This document shows, in pieces, positions 29,718 to 40,948 of a stretch of DNA of 64,000 bases (position 1 is the first letter of the stretch; each line of letters begins with the position of its first letter). The translations under genes were made by a program, and so were the position numbers. The DNA is from Capitulum mitella (lineage: Eukaryota; Arthropoda; Thecostraca; Pollicipedomorpha; Pollicipedidae). The DNA is taken from positions 3,720,001-3,784,000 of the forward strand of contig CP099850.1 in the NCBI GenBank assembly GCA_030062745.1, read 5' to 3'. Below the pieces are notes generated by a model. That model saw only the letters and a program-made list of their open reading frames with translations. It was not told the DNA's origin and searched no databases.

Positions 29718-31216
29718 AAGTTTGGGGGAGCAAGCTTCACAGTTTCATCAACACTTCAGTCATCTCAGGTTTCATCCTGTCGTCCCTGGGAAATTTTTGT
29801 CGTCTGAGGAACTCCTCAGACACTTACAAGGACCCTCTATGAGTCTGCCGTTACAGAGGCGCCTCTGAAAATGTTCTACGTCTTTGGCCGTTTCAGGTGT
29901 TGTTTGGATGTCTTAACGTTTAATAGTCTCGGGGGTCCCTCTGGTCATTTCAGGGGTCCCTCTTGCTAGACTGCTAGTTAACAGTCTCAAAGGCTCCTCT
30001 CTAGCTGTCTCATTGGACCTCTGTTGTCCGAGGTGCACCTCTTGTCGTTCCTGGGGAACGCTTTTGCTGTTTCGGGGGATCTCTGGCAGTTAGACCTTTC
30101 GGCGATCTTTCGGTCCTCTGCAGTGTCATGGGCCCTCTGGACGTTTCCAGTGGTCTCCATGGCTGTATCAGGTGTCTTCCTCTTTTACATGAGGTATATC
30201 TGGCAGTCTCAGGGCCCCTCTAGTGGTATCAGGGGCCTTTGCTGGCGCTTCAGGGGCCTCACTGGCAGTCTCAGGGGGACCTTTTCCGTTCCAGGAGCCC
30301 ACCTAACATACTCGGGGGCCCTCTGGCCACCCAGGGCCCCCGTACCGTCTCAGGGATACTTTTGTCGTCTTTGCCTCGTAGGGGCCTTCCGACCTTTTTG
30401 GCGGCCCTACGGGCCATCTGCCATATTGAGGCTCTTCTTGACGTCTCAGGACTCACATGACCTTCCCGGGGCCCTTTGACTGCATCAAGAAGCCCTCAGG
30501 TTTTCAAAAAGACCAGTCTATCCCATTTTGGACTCCTCTCAAGGTTGAGAAGATCACTGGTCAATCCCTGTTCACACCCTTTGGCTAGCCAGGGTCTCCT
30601 TTCCGTGTTAGGTACTCTCTAAAGTTCTTGCCATCGCAGGGCAATAACTCTTGCATTTTTAGTGGTCTCATGGACCCTTTGCCGTCTGGGGCCTCTCTTG
30701 CGGTCCCAAGGACCGTTAGGGAGTTTTAGGGGTCATCCTATCCGTCTAAGTTATCATCTTACAGTCTCAGGGTCCCATTAATCGTCCTGGAGGCTCTCTG
30801 ATAGCATCAGAGCCTTTCAGCTTTTCATGCGGGCCCGTGAAGCCCATTCGAGGCCCTATGACATTCCAGGGGCCCCTATGCCGTCCTAAGGGCTCAGTCC
30901 TTATCTTGGCCGTTTCATTGGCTCTGTGACCTTTCTCGCAGTCTCAGGGAAAGTCCCCGTGTTGGGGCCCCGCTTTAGTCCCAGGGACCCTTTGGATGTT
31001 CCGGGGGCCTTCTAGGCGTCTCAGGGATCATCTAACATCTAACCCTTGCAGAGGCCTCCTGACTGCATCAAGAACCCGCCGCATTTTCACAGAGACCCAG
31101 TGAAGCTCATACGGGACCCCTTTTGAGTCTGAGTGGGCCATTGGGGAGCCCCCTCGTGGGCCCCTTTCTCAGGCCTGGGGGCGATCGCCCCTATCGCCCC
31201 CTTTGATCTGCACCTG
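29718..31216. repeat. GC-rich degenerate ~30-bp array element, copy B1
   Basis: About 1.5 kb of units approximating CTCAGGGGCCCTCTGGCAGT with period ~28-32 bp. The block ends GCGATCGCCCCTATCGCCC then GATCTGCACCTG, matching the end of copy B2 (40.4-40.48 kb). The left end has TTTGGGGGAGCAAG, close to the inverse of that terminus. Long open frames inside (e.g. 30024-30479) come from the repeat composition and are not genes. Confidence 0.75.
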
Positions 31217-31413
31217 GCTAGGATTGGCCACGTGATAGGCGAAGCGATGGTTTTATGTTTCGTATACTGAACGCTGCTGATGATGATAAAAACTCCGTTG
31301 CGCTCCGCTTCCATATCTGAGCAAACCCCATGCGCAACTGCACGCCGCACTTCCGAATGTAAACAAAGAATTAGACAAGACCAACCTCCGGTATTTATTG
31401 CCGTTTTCAGTAG
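31217..31413 (+). promoter_or_regulatory. Candidate DYNLRB1 promoter region
   Basis: CpG-containing, non-repetitive sequence between the array element and a SINE head, with ACTTCCG (ETS site) at 31349-31355 and ATGCGCAACTGC nearby. It is the only promoter-like stretch upstream of the first DYNLRB1 codon before the CpG-depleted block. The placement is inference. Confidence 0.3.
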
Positions 31414-31560
31414 TCCTCGTTAGTGTAGTGGATAGAGGTCTGGACTCATAATAAGGTTGTGGGTTCAAATCTCGATGCCACTAGCTGTCGATCGGTGACA
31501 ACTGTAGTGTGGTAAAGGGACTGGACACCGGACGCTTGAGCCCAAGTGGCTGTGCGCCCT
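31414..31560 (+). mobile_element. tRNA-derived SINE head
   Basis: TTAGTGTAGTGG fits the pol III A box and GGTTCAAATC the B box, at tRNA spacing, with CTCATAA in the anticodon-loop position (Met-like CAT). The anticodon stem (TCTGGA / TAAGG) and the acceptor stem do not pair, so it is not a working tRNA gene. A non-tRNA body follows to about 31,560. Confidence 0.55.
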
Positions 31561-32535
31561 AGCCCAAACCAAGTCATTTTCAGTATTTTCTTGGTGAAAG
31601 ACTATTGTAAATCTATTGAAGGTACAGAAAATGCTACAGTTGCTGTGTGCGGCTTTATGAAATGCCATGAAAGTTTAACTTTGATTGCCTTTTTAGGCCC
31701 AACCAGGTATGCTAGGTTCAATCTGCCAATTGTGTAAAGAGAAGGACGTTTTGTTGTCTTGGGTTCTGGTTGTTCTCAAGGCTGCTTTGCTATTTCCAGC
31801 CTCAAGTAGTCATAGTATTTTCATCACTGGCTGTTTCCCATATTTTGGTATGTGTGAGTGATCTGGTCATTTTTATCTGATAATGTGGATAGGATGTTAT
31901 TTGAATATTAGTGTCAGAACTGTGACATTGATCATTGTAGTAGCTTATGTATCACTCTGTTGACCATGACACATATTTCCTGCTAAATCAATATCATGGG
32001 GTAGCATTTGGGGTATTCTTTAAGTTCCATAGTTCATTATTGATGTAGCATATCATTCCACATGTTTTCATTGTCTCATGAATAGGGAATAAATAATAAC
32101 TGTTGATGTTATTCTGCCCTTAGTACCCAGAAAGAGAAAGCATGATCTTTGGACACATCATTTAGAGAAAGTCAACATTTCAAGAATGGTGAAAAACTCT
32201 GATCAGAATCCCCCCTAATCTTATGTATCTCTGAATTGTGATAATCTCCAATGTGTATGTCCAATGTGCATAAAATGTGGATAGATAACTGTGCCTGTTT
32301 TGGCATGCAAGATTGTCATCATCTGGCCATGTGATTAAAGAACAGCATGATATTTGGCAGGGCTCTGCACTCTTGGTATAAGCATAACACCCTTGTGGAG
32401 ATCATATATGGGGATTCTGTATGTCTTTATTGTAAAAACACAGGGAGATATTGAACCAGAAGTGTCATAAGTACCATCATGATAGTTTTACCTGATGTTG
32501 TTTAAACCCTCTTACTTAAATGGATCATTTTACAG

Positions 32536-32599
32536 GTGCTGAACTTTATACAGATTGAATTTTGAGGTTTATTACAAGCACTGAACACCTGAAGCTATG
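32536..32599 (+). CDS. DYNLRB1: DYNLRB1 exon with the start codon (5' limit uncertain)
   Basis: Only the ATG at 32597-32599 is coding. A possible acceptor ATTTTACAG ends at 32535, which would make this an internal exon with 61 nt of 5' UTR and place the real first exon further upstream. Alternatively transcription starts nearby. Confidence 0.6.
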
Positions 32600-35500
32600 G
32601 TAAGACCTGGTGCAAAGGGTATGAGCTTTAAAATGCCAAAATCCAGGAATAAGAATACTGATTTTGATCATTATATGTATAGCTTTGTCCATGACTTAAT
32701 TATAAGAAACATTTTGCCCCATCCCATACCAAGATTGGTGCATTGTTTTAGTATCCAGTTCATTGTTTTTGGTCATTTGCAGTAAGGGTGTGCTCACCAG
32801 TATCCTTGGATGGTGAATTGGATTCTGCATGCTTTTGAGTATGGATTATGTTCCTATGATGCACCATGACAGGACATCTTTACGTTCCAGGCATCTGAAG
32901 TTGAAGAGACGCTGAAGCGAATTCAGTCTCATAAGGGTGTTATTGGAACCATCATTGTTAACTCAGAAGGTAAATAAAGATGTTGGAACTTTGAAAAGCT
33001 GTCAAATGTATGATAACAGTATGTGTTACTAATAAATATGCTTCTTTGTGTACTAAATATGCTTTTTTGTCTGTCCAGGTGTTTTGCATACAGCATGTCA
33101 CTGCTGCATTTGTTTCCAAATGTTGTTGTCTTTTGTTTCCAAATGTTTTGTTGTCTTTATGGCTTGCTTAACAGACTGCTTATAGGTCCTGAAATTTGTA
33201 TTCAGGGTCACATGTAAAATATATGGTGTAGGAGTTTGGGTGACACAGTTTAGTGCTCAGCATGCTGACTGGGCAACCAGAGGGATTCTGTTTTGAATCC
33301 ACATAATAACAGTGTTTCCTATCCCTCAGGACAACTGACATAAAAGGTTGTGATGTGAAATAACTATTGTGGTGGGCGAGGGGCAACAAATTCCTTAAAA
33401 ACTAGCCATTGCAGATGTTAGAAAATATGATGATGGAAAGAGCAACCACCCAACCAGAGGGGTCAAAGGCAGAACATCCTGCAAACCTGACAGGATTGTT
33501 GGGTTACCAAAACCAACCTTGGTTTTGTATAGTTTTTCTTTTACTTCAACAACTGCCTTTGTCCAGAAGTGCAGATTGTTTCAAGCTAAATGCTGCTGCC
33601 AGTAGAAGACATGAGGATGTTGATCTCCAAGAGCTAAGTTACACTCTCTGGCATGTTATCCCGTGACTCTGCTGTCGCGAGCGGCCCCGTGAGACAAGCG
33701 AGATTCGCGAAATGGTACTAATGAAGTGTGAGAAGGCTGGCGTCCTGTGACTTCTGACCTGACGATGCCAAAATCTCTTGTTGGGGTTGTTTGGTTACTG
33801 GGCCCGATAAAAACATTGTGGTCTCGGGGGTCAGCAGGGGCCTTTTCTTCCATATCAAGCCCACGCGAACTCCCATAGAGCATCTCGAGGTAAGCAGAAC
33901 CCTTCTATGTTCTCAGGGTGAGGAGAAAGGGCATCCAGCTGGGGGAGTGAGCGCGTGGCCCAAGGAGGGTGCGACAGCTCGGAGCAGTGGTAAAAATGCT
34001 CGGCTCCGGATTAAAACGTTTGAAGCCGGCTGATGGCGGGAACTCGAATCCCCGACAAAAGGCGTGAAATGCCGCGACGCGAAACCATTCCGGCTTGGCC
34101 ATCGAAAGCGTCCACGCTCGGCCCATTGACAGAGCTGCATACAGGGTGATTCGTCGAGAATTCAAAAACGCGTCCGACATTAATACGCATGTCTTAAAAT
34201 GCTAGAAGGCCACAGGCCATTGCGCGCATACGGTTGCGAGTGTGAAGAGACCCATGCTATCTGTGTTTTGATTCCGGAAACTGCAAAAGTCATTTAAAAA
34301 AAAAATGAAAAAGTTGGACATGCAAGCCGGGAAGACATGCATTCGGCCAGCAGTTCCGATACTTAAAATAGATAACTGGCATGGATTCTGAGAGTAAACC
34401 GTGTACCTTTTGGCTGCCGTCGGGGTCTCAGAACGTCATCTGCATCAAAGAAGAGGGGTCCGGCGAGTCTGTGGCGTTCCGATGGTGTGGTGGGCGTCCA
34501 GAGCTATTATTAAACGTTTGAAGCGGGAAATGATAACCGTGGTGAAAAGGTCGTGACAGAAGCGTCGCCGCGATCGGGGCGATTCGCCGTGGTGGTAGGG
34601 GAGCTACCGTGGTCTCATGATCGGACAGGTGGTCAGGGCGGCTTTGAAAGCTTCCCGGCCGGCCAGAAGGGAGGAGCCGGACGGAGGTGGTGCTCCACGG
34701 AACGGCGATGGCGCCGCCCGGTGTTGGGGAGCCTGACTGTCCAGCGGCCGGTGGTGGGATGACAGTGCTCGCTGCTCGTCCCGGGGTGGCCCCAAGCGTC
34801 TCGGCCGCCTCTGAAGGTCCCCTCCCGGTCCCTGCAGTCGTGTCTCGCGCTGCTGTTGTCCCGTCTGACCGGGGTGGCCGTGCCCTCTCGCCGGCGTCCG
34901 CGGCACGCTGCTGGCCGAGGGTCGCGTCGTGCGCGCCAGTCAGTCAGTCCGCTGATAAGGCGCGGTACGAGGTTTGTGCTAGCGTTCGTTGGCCTGCGCC
35001 CGCTCGTGACCCCATAGCAACAGGCTGTAGGAATCGGTCGTATAGGTCGCAGTGAAAACTCGCGGGAAGCCGCTTTGAAACTCCGTAAAGGTAGAGTTTT
35101 GAGGCAAAGCGGACGTTAGTTCTCTATTTCTAAGATTGTAGGCTACAACTTAGCTCACTCAGCTCAAAGCGCACGTTAGAGATTGAACATTGCCTTCAGC
35201 GCAGAAACCTGAATATACGATGTCATACGTTGACTGACACTGATGAATCCAACCAGAAAGACCGGTTTGTCTGCTAGATTTTCAGCCGCGTGGAGTACAA
35301 GTAATTTGTTTTTCAGGATTGTCAAACGCCATGTGCAGGATTGATGATCAAACGCCATGAAAGTTCCGTTGTGTTCGTTGGCTTCTAAGCAAATATTTTG
35401 TTAACCCGCACACCTTGGTGATTGGGTGCATGGAGTGGGGCGTCTCGAGAATACTTCATCCCTCCGCAGTTTTCGGACCAAGCTCAGAAATGAAAGGGGC

Positions 35501-36997
35501 TATAAACGCGACAATTTAAGCATACACAAATGCATGTACAGTCGGTACGGCACATAGGTTGGAACGTCTCAAAAAGTGGGGGTGCCAAAGCCAATTTTGA
35601 AGTCTTTTCTCTGGGCGCCGAATGACCCTGCAGTCGGTGCGCCCCTAAGCCCCAATAACCAACCAACCAAGTCTTTTCTCGTCATGCATCGCCATAGGGC
35701 TAATGCTCAGCATTCTCGGAAAGTGAGGGTGCTATGGCACCCACAGACTCCTCGTTCTTATGCCTATGGTAGGGCCAGAACCGTTTTGAAGAAATCTCCT
35801 TCCGTGCACTGTGGTAATGATCATGCTATTCTTAGTAGTTGGAATGCCCTTCGCGTTAACGCTCTTCCTAGGAGGGGGCCGATCTGCTCTTGCTCTGTAG
35901 CTCAGGTATGGCACAAACCAGCTGCATGTGACTAGCACACAGGAGCGCAGGTGCCCATACACTCACGTTAACACATGTTGATGGACGCACATTGCTGCAG
36001 TTCGTAGTGACTCATCTGTTTTTTTTTATTCGTGCATTCATTCATTCATTCATTCATTCATTCATTCATTCATTTAGTCGTGCACTCATTCATTCATTTC
36101 TGTATTCGCGCGTTTCTTTACTTATTTATTCTTCCATGTACACGTTCTCTTGAACATTCGCCCGTTCGTGTACGCACTTATGCACTCACTCCTCGCTGGC
36201 TTACATACTCACTCACGCATTCTCTCACTCAGTCGTCCCTCAGCCGCTCGTTCATTTACTCACTGACTCGTTCTCTCACTTACTCACCCGCTCACCCACT
36301 GTCCGCAGGAATCCCTATCCGGACGACACTGGAAAACTCTCTGACGGTGCAGTATTCGGGTCTCATCAGCCAGCTGACGGACAAGGCTCGCTCCACCGTG
36401 CGCGACTTGGACCCGACCAACGACCTCACCTTCCTGCGGATACGCTCCAAGAAGCACGAGATCATGGTGGCGCCGGGTATGTGGTCGGCCGGAGGGTGCT
36501 GGGCTTAGAGAGCGCTGTTGGGCTTGTGGCCTGCTGGAATGGAAATTATTGTTTGCCGTGTTCACCTTGTGTTCGTTTTCAAAACTGTTGTCTGTGATCG
36601 ATGCTTGTACTCGAGGAAAAAAGGATTACGTTTCGGTCAGCAGAGCAGTTTGCAGTTTGTTTTCGAGACCTACTCCGCAGGACTACGTTTGTATGATATC
36701 CAAACGAGCCCCGTCGGTCTGCTGAGCCTCCTGAATCGTCGTCTGAGGCCTGTGGTCGCGTTGTGTCTGTGTCGTCACCTGGTGCATTCCTTCACGCAGG
36801 ACCAACCCTATCAGAATTTTAATCTCGGTAACAGTCCCAGAAGATGCCTACTAATGCATTTGCAGTCATGCTAACGGACCTGTCCATGACTGCATTTCAT
36901 GTACGCGTTGTTTGTGTGCACATGAAAATCTTACTCCCGGAATTCCTTTCCAGATAAGGAGTACATCTTGATAGTGATCCAGAATCCAAACGAGTAA
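32597..36997 (+). CDS. DYNLRB1: Dynein light chain roadblock-type (DYNLRB1), complete
   Basis: Four exons: 32597-32599 (the ATG alone, donor ATG|GTAAGA), 32891-32969, 36309-36476 and 36954-36997 (TAA). Phases agree and give 97 residues (human DYNLRB1 has 96). The translation begins [20 protein letters not shown] and ends [27 protein letters not shown] in human is [13 protein letters not shown] here. The protein is one roadblock/LC7 domain. In other animals it dimerises, binds the dynein intermediate chain and helps cargo binding (family knowledge). The ATG sits alone at the end of its exon, as in the human gene. Exons 1-2 lie in AT-richer CpG-poor DNA and exons 3-4 in CpG-rich DNA. The longer open frame starting at the same ATG simply reads into intron 1. 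Confidence 0.97.
32891..32969 (+). CDS. DYNLRB1: DYNLRB1 exon 2
   Basis: Encodes [20 protein letters not shown] followed by IIVNSE plus one base. Acceptor TACGTTCCAG, donor GAAG|GTAAAT. Confidence 0.95.
33975..34075 (+). mobile_element. Possible tRNA-derived SINE head in DYNLRB1 intron 2
   Basis: CTCGGAGCAGTGGTAA resembles a tRNA D arm / A box and AACTCGAATCCCCGAC a B box, ~65 bp apart. A fragment with the shared word AAACGTTTGAAGC recurs at ~34,514. Weak similarity only. Confidence 0.35.
34550..35060. other. GC-rich island inside DYNLRB1 intron 2
   Basis: A ~500-bp GC- and CpG-rich patch with overlapping open frames on both strands (e.g. 34687-35055). No domain is recognised, and the Pro/Arg/Ala-rich translations look compositional. 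It could be a regulatory island or an unrecognised repeat. Confidence 0.3.
36036..36075. repeat. (ATTC)n microsatellite
   Basis: Nine to ten ATTC units, followed to 36,300 by degenerate CACTCACTC/CATTCATT-like sequence that runs into the pyrimidine tract of exon 3. Confidence 0.95.
36309..36476 (+). CDS. DYNLRB1: DYNLRB1 exon 3
   Basis: Begins by completing Gly (G|GA) and encodes [20 protein letters not shown] then [20 protein letters not shown] and [10 protein letters not shown] plus one base. Acceptor CTGTCCGCAG, donor CCGG|GTATGT. GC-rich codons, unlike exon 2. Confidence 0.97.
36954..36997 (+). CDS. DYNLRB1: DYNLRB1 exon 4 (C-terminus and stop)
   Basis: Completes Asp (G|AT) and encodes [13 protein letters not shown] then TAA at 36995-36997. 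Acceptor CCTTTCCAG. Confidence 0.97.
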
Positions 36998-37285
36998 ATG
37001 GCTGGCCCGGACAACCGGGAGCCGCCGTGAAGAAATGTGCCTGTCGGTGGTTGTGTTCGTGAATGTATTTGGTGTTTTATTATGCGATCCACATTAGCTC
37101 GGAGCCCTTGCTAATTCTCGGACGAGAATCGAGATGCTTCTCTTCACTTTATTGTGGGGTGCTTTTGTGAAAGGCCAAACTCCAGTTTAACTGGGTATTT
37201 TATAAAATAAGTACAAAAAGAACTTATGGCAAATGTTTCAGCGTGTTGTGTGACGATTTATTCGTTTGCAAAGGTGTATTAAGGC

Positions 37286-37291
37286 AATAAA
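37286..37291 (+). terminator. Poly(A) signal of DYNLRB1
   Basis: AATAAA 289 bp after the stop codon, followed by a GT-rich stretch (GTTGTTCCGTTGTAAACG), as expected for cleavage near 37,305-37,320. Confidence 0.75.
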
Positions 37292-37320
37292 GAGTTGCCA
37301 GTTGTTCCGTTGTAAACGTT

Positions 37321-38441
37321 TGCATTGTTGTCTCTAATACAGTGAAAAACGAAGCAGGTTATAAGACCTCAGCGGTCATTAGCATTGTTGTCCGGTCAAA
37401 ACTCGGAATCCACAGACTGAAAGATCTAAGCGGGGTATGACGATCTCCGCCACGCTTAAAGGAAATGTTCCAGCATCCTTTATTTTGAACCGAGATGGCC
37501 GAGTTGTAGTCAGTGGTCTTAGCAGCCGGTGTGTACCAAGGATGTCGGACATTTTCCAACCAACCAAGTCGATTTAGGGCATTTATGATAATCGATATAT
37601 GTTTATCGGTTGGTCGATATCCAACCAACCAACAGAATCGATATTGTGGAAGGGGACGGAAGTGGCACCTTGCCTGTGCAGACACGAGACAATGTGGTTT
37701 TCTTAGATGCGCCGACCTCGCAGGCCGGGCCTCCTTTGTGAAGATTTCTGAAGTAAAATAAAGGAAAGAAAATTTCGCGTCACATTCAAAATACCCCCAC
37801 CCGTATTCTGAGTGGTTCACTGTTTTTGCGGTAATTTCATTGTCATAATCATATAAGCTAGATCAAACATGACACTTCGCGAACGCTGAAGGCAAGATCT
37901 CATGTCTTTCCCCACCCCGATCTGGCGAAGCTCATGAGTGATATTGACCAACGTTCGAAGTTAGCTCGTCTGAACCCTATAAAGTTAGTATCGGTGCACG
38001 ACAGGGTCACAGGCGTCGTGCAAACTGTCGGCTTCCACACTTGCGACGCGACAGCGACACTATCTACATTGTCTCCGGCAGACGTGTAGGAACGCGACGA
38101 AAAGTGGGGGAGGGACCATTCGCCCAGGAAGGGCGCCAGCCTGCAAGGGGGCGCCGATGTGAAACAGGTCGCCATCTGTTTAGAATGAAACTGGTAATTT
38201 ACTTCCATATTTTCGGGTATCAAGACATATGTCAATGCATTTTTATCTTAAGATACACGTTCGCGGACATGAACGGTGCCAAAGGACCAGATGGGGCCAG
38301 ACTTTTTTACTTGTGCTTTTGTGACAATGTCACGTTTGGTTTCAAACTTCGGATGTCATTTTTTTCTTCTGCTTCGTTTGGTGATAATGGTTCGAAACAG
38401 CTGCGTCACATCTGATTTTTCTTATAAAGCCTACCTCATCT
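37321..38441. other. Intergenic DNA, nothing recognised
   Basis: No gene is seen. Short repeats of CCAACCAACCAA around TATCGATA-like palindromes occur at 37,555-37,640. Confidence 0.4.
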
Positions 38442-40477
38442 CAGGGTCTTAGCCAGGATTTCGCCTGGGGGGAGGGCAAATCGGATCAAGGGGGCCCTCT
38501 CCAAGGGCTGATCCAGCATTTCGCCAAGGCGGGGGAATGGAGACGAATGGTCAGCGCGGGGTCCCCATTTTTTGCCCTTCAGTGACGAGAAATTCTGAAA
38601 TTTTGCTTTTTTACCTGGCGCTCCAAAATAACCGGGAAAAATTCAAACCGGTCACCTTGTTTGAGAAATTTTGAGTTTTGTTCCCGAACAAAGTGGCCGA
38701 AATATGACAAAAGCGGCGAGATTTTGGGCGGTTCCGTCCCTCCCTCCATTTAAAATGTATTGTTTGCATCTGGTTCAGGAGCCCGTCTGTCCCCCCATCC
38801 CGTAGCTTCTGGGGACTTTTCGTCCGCTTAGTTTAGGTTCCCTCTTGCAGTTACAGGGACACCTTTGGTGGTCTCGGGCCGTCTGCCATGCCAGGACCCT
38901 CTAGTGGTCTCACGTTCCTTTTACGGTTTCACGTGTCCCGCGGGACGTCTCAGACGCACCTTTGGCAGTTTCAGGGGCACTTCGGACAGTCTCAGGGACC
39001 CAACTGGCAGTTTCAGTGACGCTTAAGCTATCTCGAGTTGCCTCCTGTCGTCCCTGGGACGTTTTTGCTGTCTAAAGAGCCCCCTAGACATTAAAAAGGC
39101 CCTCAATAAGTCTCTCTGCCGTGACAGAGGCGCCTCTGGCAATCCTCCAGGTCCTCTGGACGTCTCAAGGTCTAGTAGTGTCAGGGATCCTTCTATCGTC
39201 TCAGGGGCCCCTATTGCTGGAGACTTCTAGTTAGCATTCTGAAAGGTCACTCTCGAACAGTCTCAGCGGACCCCCTGTGGTCCTGGGTACCCCTCTTATC
39301 GTCTCTGGGAAACATTTTTGCCATCTCAGAGGCCCTCTGACAATTACAAAGTACTTTGGTACTTTGTATTTGTTTGGTACTTACAAAGTACCCTGGCAAT
39401 TACAAAGCACTTTCGGCAATTTCAGGGTTCCTGTGCAGTGGCATAGGCGCTTTGAACGTCGGTGGTCCCCATGGCTGTATCAGGGGTCTTCCTCTTTTCC
39501 CTGAGGTGTATCTAACAGTCTTTTAGGGCCCCTCCAGCCGTAACAAGGAACTTTTGTTGGAGCTTCAGGGACTTCACTGGCAGTCTCAGGGGGATCTTGC
39601 CCGTACCAGGGGCCCGCTTACTACACTCAGGGGCCCTCTGGCCGTCCAGCGCCCCCATAAAACCCAAATACCATCTCAGGGGCCCTCCTATCGTCTTTAC
39701 CTCGCAGGGGCCCTGCGACCTTTAGCACTTGGTGGTCTCAAGGATCATCTGCGGTGTACGGTCCCATTTTGCCGCCTCAGGAACCACCTGGCCTCGGGGG
39801 CCCCTGACAGCATCAAGAACCCCTTAAGATTTTCAAAATGGCCAGTGTAGCCCATTTGTAGCTCCTCTCGAGGTCACCGACGAATCCCCGTTCAGGGGGC
39901 CCCACTGGCTGGCTATGGTCTCCTTATGCCGTGCTAGGCACCCTCCTAAGGTCTTTCCGTCTCAGGTGCCTCTCTGGCAGTTTTGGCGGTCTCATAAACC
40001 CTTCACCAAGTTGGGGCCCCTTGTGGTCTTAGGGGCCCGTGAAGAGTTTCTTTCGATCTTAGGGGCCATCTTACCGTATCAGGGTCTCATTAACCCTCCC
40101 GTAGGCCCTCTGACTACATCAAGACCTCTGAGCTTTTCACTCACAGGCGCCCCCAAGGGAATCAGTCCTCATCTGGGACGTCTCAGGGGTCCTATGAGTC
40201 ATCTGGCGGTCTCAGGGACACTCTGCCGTGTTGAGGCCCTGTTGTGGTCTCAGGGCTCTTTGGGAGCTTCAGGGGCCCTCTGTGCATCTCAGGGGTCATC
40301 TAACCCTCCAGGAGGCCTCCCTGACGGCATTAAGAGTCCGTCAGGTTCTTATAGAGACCCCGTGAAGCTCATAGGGGGCCCCTTCGGGGCTTCTTTTAAG
40401 TCTGACAGGAGCCCTTTCTCAGGCCTCAGGGGGAGGGGACGATAGCCCCAATTGCTCCCCCTTTGGATCCGCACCTG
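38442..40477. repeat. GC-rich degenerate ~30-bp array element, copy B2, with hAT-like ends
   Basis: The start CAGGGTCTTAGCCAGGATTT and the end GGATCCGCACCTG (inverse CAGGTGCGGATCC) resemble the CAGGGGCGTAGCCAGGA-type ends of hAT elements. Between them ~1.6 kb consists of degenerate CTCAGGGGCCCTCTGGCAGT units. The final 100 bp match those of B1. No clear 8-bp target duplication was found. Open frames inside are compositional. Confidence 0.72.
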
Positions 40478-40489
40478 GCCCTCGTAATC

Positions 40490-40680
40490 AGTGGGACCCC
40501 ATGTGGTTAAAATTACTGTCGGTTTGTAAAGGGGCCCCGCTGATGTGTAAAGGGGCCCATGCTCTCCTGTAAAGACGTTCCTGCCGACCTGGCGGGTGCC
40601 CCTGCCGACAGGGGGCCCTCCCCAGACAAGCAGTGAACTTCCCTACAAGCTAGCAGGGGCCCCTAAATGCTCATTTAGAC
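40490..40680. repeat. Short GGGGCCCC-rich array
   Basis: Units such as TGTAAAGGGGCCCCGCTGA and CCTGCCGACAGGGGGCCC. It resembles, in inverse orientation, the array at 45.1-45.76 kb. Confidence 0.55.
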
Positions 40681-40948
40681 CACGGGCCTCTCGTCATAGC
40701 ACACAAAGCCTTCTTGTGTATTCGGAGTACGTTTTCTCTAGGTTCGTAAGCCTTCTTTAACGGTTAAAATATTCTTATTTTGCCTTAATTGTGTATTTCG
40801 GACAGTGTGTGACGCCCTGCGGGTGCCTCACGCTATCTAAAGAACTGGGGCCTTCAGCCCTAGGGGGACCCGCTCGGCCGCCAGGGGGCCCCGCTTGGCC
40901 TCCAGGGGGAGGCATGACCCCTTTGGCCCAATACCGTACATCTCTGGG

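Larger units (their letters stand above)
31561..33660. other. CpG-depleted block spanning the 5' part of DYNLRB1
   Basis: Only about six CpGs were found in 2.1 kb, several of them in or next to exon 2. The right boundary is abrupt at ~33,660: the preceding 250 bp contain no CpG, while the next 60 bp contain many. The block contains the first two coding exons. Confidence 0.85.

Noticed and set aside
30024-30479. 151-codon frame and neighbours in the GGGGCCCC array
   Set aside because: Product of the ~30-bp repeat; no gene features.
31414-31486. Functional tRNA-Met gene
   Set aside because: A and B boxes are good, but the acceptor and anticodon stems do not pair, and a SINE-like body follows.
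32597-32785. 62-codon frame starting at the DYNLRB1 ATG
   Set aside because: It reads straight through donor ATG|GTAAGA into intron 1; the real second exon starts at 32891.
35576-35935. 120-codon frame in DYNLRB1 intron 2
   Set aside because: The ending ([16 protein letters not shown]) faintly resembles a LINE C-terminus, but no reverse transcriptase blocks are nearby.
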